Positions 1 through 6,902 of a stretch of 62,356 bases of DNA are shown piece after piece. The notes under the pieces are model-generated. The model saw nothing but the letters and a program-made list of their open reading frames with translations. It ran no database searches and was not told the origin of the DNA. The first letter of the stretch is position 1, and the number at the start of each line of letters is the position of its first letter. The stretch spans positions 1 through 62,356 of IMG/VR virus record IMGVR_UViG_3300042296_001256; one strand, 5' to 3'. Source of the DNA: a virus. Both the position numbers and the translations under genes were made by a program.

Positions 1-2
1 AC

Positions 3-98
3 GGAGTTGATGGTTATTTTGGACCAGAAACAGCAATAGCTATTCAGAAATTCAATGAGGATACTACAAAAATCAGCACTTCAGATAATGGAAAATAA
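3..98 (+). CDS. C-terminal end of a peptidoglycan-binding-domain protein (5' partial)
   Basis: An open frame enters from the left edge and ends at TAA 96-98. It reads GVDGYFGPETAIAIQKFNED, the classic end of a PG_binding_1 repeat (DGxFGxxT..AIxxFN), followed by a short polar tail. The domain binds peptidoglycan and usually anchors lytic enzymes to the wall. It overlaps the next gene's start by 11 nt, so the two are probably translated together with the endolysin. Only about 31 residues are visible, so the full protein cannot be assigned. Confidence 0.7.
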   Translation, partial: GVDGYFGPETAIAIQKFNEDTTKISTSDNGK

Positions 99-1341
99 GA
101 TATTAAATTTCAAACAGTTTTTAACTGAAGCCGCAAATGGCCGACTTGATACTACTGGATTAGAACCTATCGCTGGTGCAGGACAACCGACTAAAGGTCA
201 TAAATTAAATTCAATTGCAGCGAAAGCATACGAAGAAATGAGAGCTGCTGCCGAAGCAGACGGAATAACTTGGGGAATTACTGACTCGTACAGAGATTAC
301 GATTCGCAAGTTGATGTCGCTGCACGTAAAGGTCTCTATAAAAATGGAGGACTTGCGGCAGTTCCTGGAACTTCCAATCACGGATGGGGAAGCGCTCTTG
401 ACTTAGACCTTAGTGCTGAAGCTCTTCAGTGGTTGAAGGACAATGCTGCAACTTATGGATTCACAAATATTCCAAGAGAGTCTTGGCATTGGGAACACAA
501 AGGCAGCGTTGAATTTGCAAAGACTGGTAAAGAGGGAGCCGGTCGAACTACTGACTCTGTTTTAATTGATGCAAATCTTATTAACCGACTAATCACAGCC
601 CTTAAAGATAAAAACTTTTCACAAGCTGATCTAGATAAACACACAACTCTTACCCCAGGAAAAGGGCAGAATTTTAAATCTACCTCAAAATTCCCTGAAG
701 AAAATATGGATGCCTTACTAAAGGCGATGGATCAAAACGGAATAACTAATGAATTTGCTAGAAAGGCAGTACTTGGAGTTATTTCAAAAGAGTCTCCTAA
801 TTTAACTAGTGAAATTTCTTATTTCGGTACCCCTATTTCAAGAATACGTGAGGTATTTCCAAGCAAATTATCCCAATACACCGATGAACAAATTGAGGGT
901 TGGAGGACCCAAGGCCAAGAATTATTCGATAGCCTATTTTGGGAAGCAGTATACGGTGGAAAATACGGAAACGTTTCTCCAGGAGACGGAGCTAAGTATA
1001 GAGGCCGTGGATTTAATGGAATAACGTTTAAAGGAAATTACGAAAATCTTCAAAGAATATACGACCAAATGGGAGCTAAACTTGGAAAAGTTAATATTGT
1101 TGAGAATCCTGAAGAATTGGAAAAACCTGAAGTTGCAGCAGAATTCGCAGTAATTTATTTCATTGATTCGTTTGATCGCAAAGGAAAAGATCCAAATGCA
1201 TATACTGACTTAGACAGTGCAGTACAAGACTACGTTCAGGCAAATGCCGGATGGGGCTCTTCATTGGGATCAACTGTCGGTAGAGAAGCTATAGCGAAAG
1301 CAAGCGCCTTCGCTAAGAGCCTAGATGCAGAAGTTGCTTAA
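88..1341 (+). CDS. Two-domain endolysin: VanY-type M15 peptidase plus GH19-like glycosidase
   Basis: The protein is 417 aa from the ATG at 88; a longer start at 55 is possible but less likely. Residues about 60-140 form an M15 D,D-carboxypeptidase/L-Ala-D-Glu peptidase domain with SNHGWGSALDLD (zinc ligands H98 and D105) and ESWHWEH (catalytic E131, zinc ligand H134). From about residue 200 a GH19/lysozyme-like domain follows, with VISKES supplying the probable catalytic Glu and GAKYRGRGFNGITF as the family signature. It should cut both peptide and glycan bonds of peptidoglycan. The N-terminus MENKILNFKQFLTEAA resembles a T4 capsid-targeting peptide with an LxE cleavage site, so it may be packaged in the virion rather than, or as well as, used for lysis. 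Its stop overlaps the convergent gene's stop by 4 nt. Confidence 0.85.
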   Translation: MENKILNFKQFLTEAANGRLDTTGLEPIAGAGQPTKGHKLNSIAAKAYEEMRAAAEADGITWGITDSYRDYDSQVDVAARKGLYKNGGLAAVPGTSNHGWGSALDLDLSAEALQWLKDNAATYGFTNIPRESWHWEHKGSVEFAKTGKEGAGRTTDSVLIDANLINRLITALKDKNFSQADLDKHTTLTPGKGQNFKSTSKFPEENMDALLKAMDQNGITNEFARKAVLGVISKESPNLTSEISYFGTPISRIREVFPSKLSQYTDEQIEGWRTQGQELFDSLFWEAVYGGKYGNVSPGDGAKYRGRGFNGITFKGNYENLQRIYDQMGAKLGKVNIVENPEELEKPEVAAEFAVIYFIDSFDRKGKDPNAYTDLDSAVQDYVQANAGWGSSLGSTVGREAIAKASAFAKSLDAEVA

Positions 1342-1697
1342 TTTAAGCGGTAATTCTTAAAGTGAGTTGGAATACTTATCGTTTCATCATACCATTCGAA
1401 TGAGTCAAGGTTAACCTCTTTCATTGATTCAAGCAGAGCATCATACTCCATTCCAGTTTCGTAATAGTTTGCAACGAACCATGCAACTCTCTCTTCGTAT
1501 GTAGCTTCGCGATTCGCTTGATCGTCTAAATAGAATTCACGATTAGGATCGCCGTTCTCAGCGTTATCTCTCCCAAGAGCAGACTTAACCCAGTTAGCTA
1601 ATTGTTCATCCGCACACGTTGCAACGGTTCCTTCTTGACTAATTGATCCAGTATCTGGGTCAATGTCTCTAAATTTTACTAGTATCATAGATTCCAT
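1338..1697 (-). CDS. Hypothetical protein, 119 aa
   Basis: I do not recognise this acidic, soluble protein. It has no membrane segment or known motif. It starts MESMILVKFRDIDPDTGS, and an alternative start at Met4 is possible. It is the last gene of the minus-strand run that includes thymidylate synthase. Its start overlaps the end of a 43-residue ORF, and its stop shares TTAA with the convergent endolysin gene. The tight packing supports it as a real gene; no function can be assigned. Confidence 0.65.
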   Translation of the reverse strand: MESMILVKFRDIDPDTGSISQEGTVATCADEQLANWVKSALGRDNAENGDPNREFYLDDQANREATYEERVAWFVANYYETGMEYDALLESMKEVNLDSFEWYDETISIPTHFKNYRLN

Positions 1698-1816
1698 TTG
1701 TTTTTAATTTTAATAAAGTACTGATCCTGCTTACGACCGTTTACGAAAAACCAGCCAATGTACAAATCCCAAAACTGTTCAAGTCTTTTGATCCTGGATA
1801 AAGTTTCAGTTTTCAT
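1685..1816 (-). CDS. Small hypothetical protein, 43 aa
   Basis: This ORF starts one base after the thymidylate synthase stop and ends inside the start region of the next gene (CTATGA overlap), so it exactly fills the gap between the two. It reads MKTETLSRIKRLEQFWDLYI and continues with an aromatic and basic stretch. Length and sequence give no function. The position in a tightly packed operon is the only support. Confidence 0.5.
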   Translation of the reverse strand: MKTETLSRIKRLEQFWDLYIGWFFVNGRKQDQYFIKIKNKWNL

Positions 1817-1817
1817 G

Positions 1818-2984
1818 TTAGTTACTTAGTGGTGCTTTAATTGATGGGTGTGATTGATAATCGACTAATTCAAAATCATCAATTAACCAATGTTCTGGCG
1901 TGAATGATGGTTCGTTTTTAAAATGCAATTTGATATTGCACTTAGGTAACTCAAATGGTTCTCTTGTACGGTACGGAATTTTATAAGCATCGTAGTACTC
2001 AGACATACCTCCACCGAATGGCATCAGTTCATTAACTGCTTTGTTATATAAACGCAAGCTCATAGCATCCTTTAACATGGTCTCCCTTTCTTCTGGTGTA
2101 TACTTTCTACCAATTTGTTCCTTTGCTTGTTCAATGTGGTTCAAATATAAATGAGTATCTCCTAAGTTTCCAATCAATTCATCAGGAATCATATTAACTT
2201 CTTTTGCAATGATTTCTAGAAGAAGTCCGTAACTTGCAATATTGAACGGAAGGCCTAAGAATGTATCTACTGAACGTTGATTCCACATAAGGGAGATTGC
2301 TCTGGTTGGAACATTCCATTGATTGATTTCAGAATGGGATAAGGTATCCGGCCCACCTCCATTATAGATTTGATTAAACATTTCTTGACTGACTAAGGAT
2401 CTTCTTTCTTCTAAACTTAATTCTCTTGTATAACATTGAAATCCATAATGACAAGGTGGAAGTGTCATTTGGTCTAATTCACCTACATTCCATGCATTTA
2501 CCATTAATCGTCTTGAGTCTGGATTTGTTTTAAGGTCGTTGATTAGGTTTTGGATTTGGTCTACTCCTCCATCAAATATAGCGCCCCAATTTCTCCATTG
2601 TCTACCATAAATTGGACCTAATTCACCCCAGGTCTTTGCTCTTAACGAATCATTTTTTATTGTATCAATAAACTCCATTATTGATAATGTATGGTCTGCT
2701 GTACTTTTGTATTTCTTATAAGCATCACCATCCCAAATATGACAATTATTGTCAACCAAATACTTAATATTTGTATCACCACGCAAGAACCACAATAATT
2801 CAGTTACAATTGTTTTGAATGGCATCTTCTTAGTTGTAAGTAAAGGAAACCCTTCACTCATTTTATGACGGATCTGTCTACCGAATACTGAAATTGTTCC
2901 AGTACCGGTTCGGTCACTCTTCTCCACTCCATAATCTAAAATCGATTGAAGAAGATCGGTGTATTGTTTATCGAGTCGGTTCAT
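1818..2984 (-). CDS. thyA: Thymidylate synthase (dUMP methylase), enlarged form
   Basis: This enzyme converts dUMP to dTMP using methylene-tetrahydrofolate and supplies the phage dNTP pool. Seen in the sequence: SDRTGTGT phosphate-loop region, paired arginines R158/R159 in DSRRLMVNAWN, catalytic C178 in LPPCHYGFQCY, and QRSVDTFLGLPFNIASY. Asn248 in LPFN is the residue that selects dUMP; an Asp there would mark a dCMP hydroxymethylase. The protein is 388 aa against about 264-290 for common homologues. The extra length lies mostly in an insertion after C178 (about residues 186-230) and another before the C-terminal domain. It overlaps a 49-aa ORF upstream and abuts a 43-aa ORF downstream. Confidence 0.97.
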   Translation of the reverse strand: MNRLDKQYTDLLQSILDYGVEKSDRTGTGTISVFGRQIRHKMSEGFPLLTTKKMPFKTIVTELLWFLRGDTNIKYLVDNNCHIWDGDAYKKYKSTADHTLSIMEFIDTIKNDSLRAKTWGELGPIYGRQWRNWGAIFDGGVDQIQNLINDLKTNPDSRRLMVNAWNVGELDQMTLPPCHYGFQCYTRELSLEERRSLVSQEMFNQIYNGGGPDTLSHSEINQWNVPTRAISLMWNQRSVDTFLGLPFNIASYGLLLEIIAKEVNMIPDELIGNLGDTHLYLNHIEQAKEQIGRKYTPEERETMLKDAMSLRLYNKAVNELMPFGGGMSEYYDAYKIPYRTREPFELPKCNIKLHFKNEPSFTPEHWLIDDFELVDYQSHPSIKAPLSN

Positions 2985-3117
2985 TGATAATTTCTCTTAA
3001 TCTTTTAATTTCTGCAATTACATCATCGCCTAATTCAATTTTAGACATTATTGTTAGGTCTGCAACTTGGTCCATCAATACCTCGATTAGTGCATCCTTT
3101 GCTTGATCTGGTGTCAT
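2968..3117 (-). CDS. Small hypothetical protein, 49 aa
   Basis: This acidic helical ORF begins MTPDQAKDALIEVLMDQVAD and overlaps the thymidylate synthase start by 17 nt. It lies just downstream of the 77-aa gene. It fills what would otherwise be a gap in the operon. Composition suggests one or two amphipathic helices. No family is recognised. Confidence 0.55.
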   Translation of the reverse strand: MTPDQAKDALIEVLMDQVADLTIMSKIELGDDVIAEIKRLREIINEPTR

Positions 3118-3137
3118 ACTTTTTCTATTTTTTAGGT

Positions 3138-3371
3138 TTATAATAAATCGTCCAATCCATTGGACTCTTGGTTTAATTCTTCAATTCGAGTATCTACGTA
3201 ACTCTTTAATTCGCTAGCCGCTTTTAAGTAAGCCTCTCTAAGTTCATGGAATTTAGGATCCTTTACCTCTTCGAAACTTGAATAGTGCTCAAAGCAATAG
3301 TGCATACCTTCAGCTCTCATTCGGTAGCTAACGTTTTCAAATTGTTCTATTTGAGTATCTAAGTCTGCCAT
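3138..3371 (-). CDS. Hypothetical protein, 77 aa
   Basis: A small, charged, mostly helical protein beginning MADLDTQIEQFENVSYRMRA and ending in an acidic NGLDDLL. No motif is recognised. It follows the 2OG-Fe(II) oxygenase gene by 8 nt and is transcribed in the same direction, so it is probably in the same operon. Confidence 0.65.
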   Translation of the reverse strand: MADLDTQIEQFENVSYRMRAEGMHYCFEHYSSFEEVKDPKFHELREAYLKAASELKSYVDTRIEELNQESNGLDDLL

Positions 3372-3379
3372 AATTATAA

Positions 3380-4069
3380 TTATTTGTACCAGCCAGTAAA
3401 GCTGATTCTTTTATTTTTGCAACCTTGAGCAATTTCAGTAACGAAATGCGGAGCTCCACTAGCTGCATTTCCAAATACATTAAACATAACCAAGTTATTA
3501 AATTTAGGAACCACTATTGCATCCGCGTTTTTCCAATCCCAATCCATTCTAACAAAAAGTCCACCGTTCCACGGTTTCCAATTTTTGGAAAGGTGATACA
3601 CAAACGCAATTCGGCCATTTACTCCATCAGTATGAGGTCCATTGTAATGGCCTTCCTCATAGCAATTCATAAACGTGTAATTAGGATCAAGCGTAATTCC
3701 AGAATATCCAGTAATGTACTCAAGAGCTTCAATGAATTCAGCTGATTTAAAAACTTCCAAGTTATAATGATGATCTTCTGTTCTTCTATACGTGTAGGAG
3801 AATTGGTTTTGATCATTTAATTCCCTAATGTATGCTAATCTTTCTGGAATGGAAGGATCTCCAGGCTTGCATCTATAAATTGGATAGGCTGCTGACAAGT
3901 TATATTGGTCTGGATAAATTGCCAAATCCCAATAATCAGCAGGCTTATTAAAGTAATATTGTTGAATTTGCTCAGCATCAGCATCCACCAAAAAATCCTC
4001 AAAAGAAATGAAGTTTTTTTCGATCCATTGCTGACGTATCTTTTCTACATTAAAAAGGTTTATTGCCAT
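3380..4069 (-). CDS. 2OG-Fe(II) oxygenase, prolyl-4-hydroxylase-like
   Basis: This is a non-haem iron, 2-oxoglutarate-dependent hydroxylase. The double-stranded beta-helix iron triad is visible: H146 and D148 in GPHTDGV, distal H208 in APHFVTEI, and the 2OG-binding R221 in KRISFTGWYK. WNGGLF matches the GG-L/F strand of prolyl hydroxylases. I chose the ATG at 4069, two bases after the upstream stop, giving 229 aa; a start at 4093 would overlap the upstream gene by 22 nt. The target is unknown. Collagen-like Gly-X-Y fibres elsewhere in this genome are candidates, but the neighbours are nucleotide and repair genes, so a nucleic-acid target is also possible. Confidence 0.85.
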   Translation of the reverse strand: MAINLFNVEKIRQQWIEKNFISFEDFLVDADAEQIQQYYFNKPADYWDLAIYPDQYNLSAAYPIYRCKPGDPSIPERLAYIRELNDQNQFSYTYRRTEDHHYNLEVFKSAEFIEALEYITGYSGITLDPNYTFMNCYEEGHYNGPHTDGVNGRIAFVYHLSKNWKPWNGGLFVRMDWDWKNADAIVVPKFNNLVMFNVFGNAASGAPHFVTEIAQGCKNKRISFTGWYK

Positions 4070-4071
4070 TG

Positions 4072-4431
4072 CTATAAGTTTATTTCTCGCCAAGGAGTTT
4101 CATTATTCCAAAATTCAAAAGTATCTCCGTCCTGTGGATTAACGTTTCTGGATTGAGGGCTAATCTCCTTCATTATCCGTTGAGCCGCGATTAACTCTTT
4201 TTGAAATTTAGAGTCCTTCCAGGCTGCATCTAATTTGGCAATTTCAGGATCCTCAAAATTATAGGTTAAACCTGCTTCTTCTACTATAATCCAATTAGCT
4301 GAATCAATTACAAACCACGTATTTCCCATTGTAATTCCATACAGGAATAGCGTACGAGACTCTTCAAGTTCCCTGTGTTGTTTTATTAGATGACTAAATA
4401 CCTCATTTCCGAGGTCGATAATATCTTTCAT
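4072..4431 (-). CDS. Hypothetical protein, 119 aa
   Basis: An unrecognised soluble protein beginning MKDIIDLGNEVFSHLIKQHR. It has no signal peptide or membrane segment. It starts 6 nt after a strong TATAAT box embedded in the 3' end of mutM and ends directly before the 2OG oxygenase start, so it probably heads an early operon leading into the oxygenase gene. Confidence 0.7.
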   Translation of the reverse strand: MKDIIDLGNEVFSHLIKQHRELEESRTLFLYGITMGNTWFVIDSANWIIVEEAGLTYNFEDPEIAKLDAAWKDSKFQKELIAAQRIMKEISPQSRNVNPQDGDTFEFWNNETPWREINL

Positions 4432-4448
4432 GCTACTATTATACTATA
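4432..4448 (-). promoter_or_regulatory. Probable early promoter, TATAGTATAATAG
   Basis: On the minus strand the sequence reads TATAGTATAATAGTAGC directly before the ATG at 4431. The TATAAT box ends 6 nt before the start codon. The same box and spacing recur before genes starting at 6811, 9627, 13381 and 14535. Transcription would start at or next to the ATG, giving a leaderless or nearly leaderless mRNA (inference). Confidence 0.6.
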
Positions 4449-5250
4449 ATTGTAGACTTGGAACCCAATGAGTGGTTCTTCCGTCTAAGGTTTCTTCCCT
4501 AACCACCAGATTGCCCAATAGATCGGTCTTTTGTGCATACACTTCAAAGTCAAAGGTAAATCCACCTGACTCACCAGTTACCTGTCGATAATTTCGGATA
4601 CTGGCGCCGCCTTGTGTATAGGAAGATCGCATGATTAATTTTCCCCAATTCCATAATCCACAAATATCTTCCTGAGTTAGGTCGCTGACCAGTCGATATG
4701 GGGATATTCTGCACCGGTAAAGCATTTCACATTTGATATAGTTACCGACCCCGGCAAATAGCGACTGGTCCATTAAAGCTTCAGCTACAGTTTTCTTCTG
4801 AGCCTTAGGTAACTCAACTTTTCTAACAAAATCGTACATGCTTGAGGTCTGATCGTTTAGCATATCAAGCCCCAAGCCGGCCAGTTTTTTTGCAAGATCT
4901 GAAGTTTGCATGAACTTTAGTGTACCGAATCTGCGTTGATCAACGAAATATAACGAAGTGCCATCATCGAAGCCTATACGGAAATGGCTGTGTGGTCTCA
5001 AGTCAGTTGACCAGAACCCGCTCATTCCCAGTGTTATCCAGAGGCAGGTCTCGTCACTTAATTCAAGCCAAATGAATTTGCCTTTAACTCCACCGCCCAC
5101 TACTCTGGTGGGTAAACTGGGGCTAACGACTAGGTCCGGTGCTCTCTTTAGGAAGCGGCCGCCTAATACTTCAAATTGAGTAACCGTCTTTCCTTTGGAA
5201 AATTCGGCAATTCCTTCGTACACTCTTCTACATTCAGGTCCTTCTGGCAT
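4444..5250 (-). CDS. mutM: Formamidopyrimidine-DNA glycosylase / endonuclease VIII family (zincless)
   Basis: This base-excision repair glycosylase/AP lyase removes oxidised bases. The N-terminus MPEGPECRRVYEGI provides the catalytic Pro and Glu after Met removal. The H2TH region is seen around ALMDQSLFAGVGNYIKCEML. At the C-terminus the usual four-Cys zinc finger is replaced: VYAQKTDLLGNL and REETLDGRTTHWVPSLQ keep the beta-hairpin and its Arg without the Cys ligands, like zincless fingers of NEIL1 and plant or mimivirus Nei proteins. At 268 aa it has full family length. It has its own upstream TATAAT box in the divergent intergenic region. Confidence 0.93.
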   Translation of the reverse strand: MPEGPECRRVYEGIAEFSKGKTVTQFEVLGGRFLKRAPDLVVSPSLPTRVVGGGVKGKFIWLELSDETCLWITLGMSGFWSTDLRPHSHFRIGFDDGTSLYFVDQRRFGTLKFMQTSDLAKKLAGLGLDMLNDQTSSMYDFVRKVELPKAQKKTVAEALMDQSLFAGVGNYIKCEMLYRCRISPYRLVSDLTQEDICGLWNWGKLIMRSSYTQGGASIRNYRQVTGESGGFTFDFEVYAQKTDLLGNLVVREETLDGRTTHWVPSLQL

Positions 5251-5280
5251 GGATAAATAAATTTATTAAAATTATACCAA
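5251..5280. promoter_or_regulatory. Divergent promoter region: late motif (+) and TATAAT (-)
   Basis: On the plus strand GGATAAATAAATTT (5251-5264) lies about 24 nt before the ATG at 5288 and matches the late-type motif found before virion genes. On the minus strand GGTATAAT (5273-5280) lies about 20 nt before the mutM ATG. The two motifs face opposite genes of apparently different classes. Confidence 0.5.
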
Positions 5281-5287
5281 AAACATA

Positions 5288-5764
5288 ATGAAACGATACG
5301 TTGCACTATTTGAAAGTTTCGAAGAAAGCTTTGACGATTTTCACCAAAAAGCGGATATGAAGTCAGACCGATTCTATCACGAAACGGCTAGAGAATTAAT
5401 TGAATTGGCGAATCAATACAGCTCAGCAGGCATTGATATTGACCCTTACTCTGAAAAATACGGCACTGCTACCCGATTAACAGACCTTGAGAATGACTTA
5501 ATTGTTATGATTAATGACGAAATGGGAGAGGCAATTGCTGAAGAATTCGCAGATGAAGCTGATACTCTATTGGCTCAGTATGCAGAAGGTTCTGATCTTA
5601 ACGAAAAGAAGAAGACCAAGAAAATGAATGGCGATAAAGTATTCAAGAAGGACAAAGAGGTAAAGGATAATAAAATTATGCAAGCCAATCCTGTAAAATC
5701 TAGTTTTGAGTCTCCTGGTAAAAGGTTATCGATGAGATCTAATCAAGCAGCTGCTAAACAGTAA
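5288..5764 (+). CDS. Hypothetical protein with basic tail, possible head-packaged protein, 158 aa
   Basis: The N-terminus MKRYVALFESFEESFDDF resembles the MKxxxxFxxF.xE leader shared by several proteins here and by T4 capsid-targeting peptides. The middle is acidic (residues about 30-105). The C-terminal 50 residues are strongly basic (EKKKTKKMNGDKVFKKDKEV), as expected for a DNA-contacting internal protein. A late-type motif precedes it. No enzymatic motif is seen and the function is unknown. Confidence 0.65.
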   Translation: MKRYVALFESFEESFDDFHQKADMKSDRFYHETARELIELANQYSSAGIDIDPYSEKYGTATRLTDLENDLIVMINDEMGEAIAEEFADEADTLLAQYAEGSDLNEKKKTKKMNGDKVFKKDKEVKDNKIMQANPVKSSFESPGKRLSMRSNQAAAKQ

Positions 5765-5809
5765 ACCTAATCCAGATTCTCAGTATAACACTCTATAAAT
5801 TTATAAATT

Positions 5810-6007
5810 ATGTATTACTTAGCAAAATTAAGATTCGAGTCGGAAGACGACAACGGCAAAACAAAAAAGATTCGTGAACAGTACTTAGTTGAGGCAAGCT
5901 CAGTAGGAGAAGCTGAACAGAAATTACTTGACAGATTTGGAGAAGGAATTTCCCCATGTCAGTTAGAGGCAGTTCAGGAATCAAGAATATTGGGACTTAT
6001 TGAATAA
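5810..6007 (+). CDS. DUF4494-like small protein, 65 aa
   Basis: MYYLAKLRFESEDDNGKTKK, then EQYLVEASSVGEAEQKLLDR, resembles the DUF4494 pattern (aromatic beta-strand, YLV.A.S..EAE), a small family I associate with Bacteroidota and their phages. Function is unknown. The upstream CTATAAATTTATAAATTATG may carry a promoter. A strong terminator follows the stop. Confidence 0.65.
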   Translation: MYYLAKLRFESEDDNGKTKKIREQYLVEASSVGEAEQKLLDRFGEGISPCQLEAVQESRILGLIE

Positions 6008-6026
6008 GTTTACAGATATTAAAAAG

Positions 6027-6056
6027 AAAAAAGGGAGCACTTGCTCCCTTTTTTAT
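6027..6056. terminator. Bidirectional rho-independent terminator
   Basis: AAAAAAGGGAGC-ACTT-GCTCCCTTTTTT is a perfect GC stem flanked by A and T runs. It lies between the convergent DUF4494-like gene and the gene ending at 6053, so it can stop transcription from both sides. Confidence 0.9.
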
Positions 6057-6310
6057 TGTGGTTTAGTTTGTAACAAGTCAACTATTTTTGCCTGATCTTC
6101 TGGCGTTACCAGGATATTATCAAAGTGTCCATACCTGGACCGGTAGCCAAATGCATACCTTAAGCCTGCCCATAATCTCCGAAAGAAGCCTGGAGTTGGA
6201 CATAGGTGGACCTCCAACCAAACCTCTTGATCAGTGGTGTCCTTGATTAGGATAAACTGGTGTTCTGGACAGTGACAGTCACAAATAACTACGTGTTTTT
6301 CTAAATTCAT
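6053..6310 (-). CDS. Conserved small phage protein with CxCxxxH motif, 85 aa
   Basis: The N-terminus MNLEKHVVICDCHCPEHQF carries CDCHCPEH, a possible metal site. A conserved-looking block follows: WAGLRYAFGYRSRYGHFDNI. I have seen small phage and bacterial proteins with a similar YxFGYxSxYGHFD block, but none with a known function. Its start overlaps the stop of the next upstream gene (ATGA-type overlap), so the three genes 6811 to 6053 form an operon. Confidence 0.7.
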   Translation of the reverse strand: MNLEKHVVICDCHCPEHQFILIKDTTDQEVWLEVHLCPTPGFFRRLWAGLRYAFGYRSRYGHFDNILVTPEDQAKIVDLLQTKPQ

Positions 6311-6594
6311 CTCTTTACTTTTATTTTTTGAATTATTGCCATTTTACCGACTGGCGACCATCTGGCCTCCTCCTCGTATTGAAATTTCCCAGTATCCCAA
6401 AGAAATACTTGACCGTTTCGGTTCATTACAGTTAGGGCTGCACGCTCTGGCAGATTTGGGAATGAGATGCCCTGCTCAAATAGTGCAAGTTTATAGGCTG
6501 ACCGGAATGTGCTTGAAACTCCGCTATGTACTTCAGTTTCACCAACTCTTAGTGTTACTAAACAGACATCATTAGCTCTTAACGGACTCGCCAT
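6307..6594 (-). CDS. Hypothetical protein, 95 aa
   Basis: Predicted soluble and beta-rich, beginning MASPLRANDVCLVTLRVGET and ending with a basic KIKVKR. It overlaps both operon neighbours by a few bases (its start by 23 nt with the upstream gene). No recognisable domain. Confidence 0.6.
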   Translation of the reverse strand: MASPLRANDVCLVTLRVGETEVHSGVSSTFRSAYKLALFEQGISFPNLPERAALTVMNRNGQVFLWDTGKFQYEEEARWSPVGKMAIIQKIKVKR

Positions 6595-6811
6595 TGAAAT
6601 AGGTTGGAAATTTTTTACGCAAGCTCTGCATCACAGTTGCATCATCTTTACCTAAGGTCACCTCTTCATAGATGTGATCTAGTATATCTATGCTGACTGG
6701 ATTTCCGATCACTGCATCTATTTTTCTGGAGATAAAAGCCTTTGGCCCTTTCTTCTTTACTAGATCAGCAACCACTTCTGGTTCTGGAATAAAATATTTA
6801 TTAAAGCTCAT
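6572..6811 (-). CDS. Hypothetical protein, 79 aa
   Basis: A short basic protein starting MSFNKYFIPEPEVVADLVKK. It is the first gene of a three-gene operon and starts 6 nt after a TATAAT box, so expression is probably early. No family is recognised. Confidence 0.65.
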   Translation of the reverse strand: MSFNKYFIPEPEVVADLVKKKGPKAFISRKIDAVIGNPVSIDILDHIYEEVTLGKDDATVMQSLRKKFPTYFNGESVKS

Positions 6812-6829
6812 GCTATTATTATACTACAG
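6812..6829 (-). promoter_or_regulatory. Probable early promoter, GTAGTATAATAATAGC
   Basis: The minus strand reads GTAGTATAATAATAGC immediately before the ATG at 6811, again with 6 nt between TATAAT and ATG. Confidence 0.6.
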
Positions 6830-6869
6830 TAGAGAATAAAAGGTTACATCGAAGACTTGCTAAACTTTC

Positions 6870-6884
6870 GCAAATAAATAAATT
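6870..6884 (+). promoter_or_regulatory. Probable late promoter, CAAATAAATAAATTC
   Basis: An AAATAAATAA motif lies about 20 nt upstream of the ATG at 6903. It matches the late-type motif found before other virion genes, and the downstream gene is a lectin-like adhesin. Confidence 0.45.
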
Positions 6885-6902
6885 CAAATAATTTTATACA
6901 CT

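Noticed and set aside
1818-2984. Reading the thymidylate synthase as a dCMP hydroxymethylase
   Set aside because: Asn248 in LPFNIASY is kept; hydroxymethylases have Asp at this place.
2894-3106. Plus-strand ORF opposite the thymidylate synthase start
   Set aside because: It is a shadow of the minus-strand genes, with no start signal and an unlikely composition.
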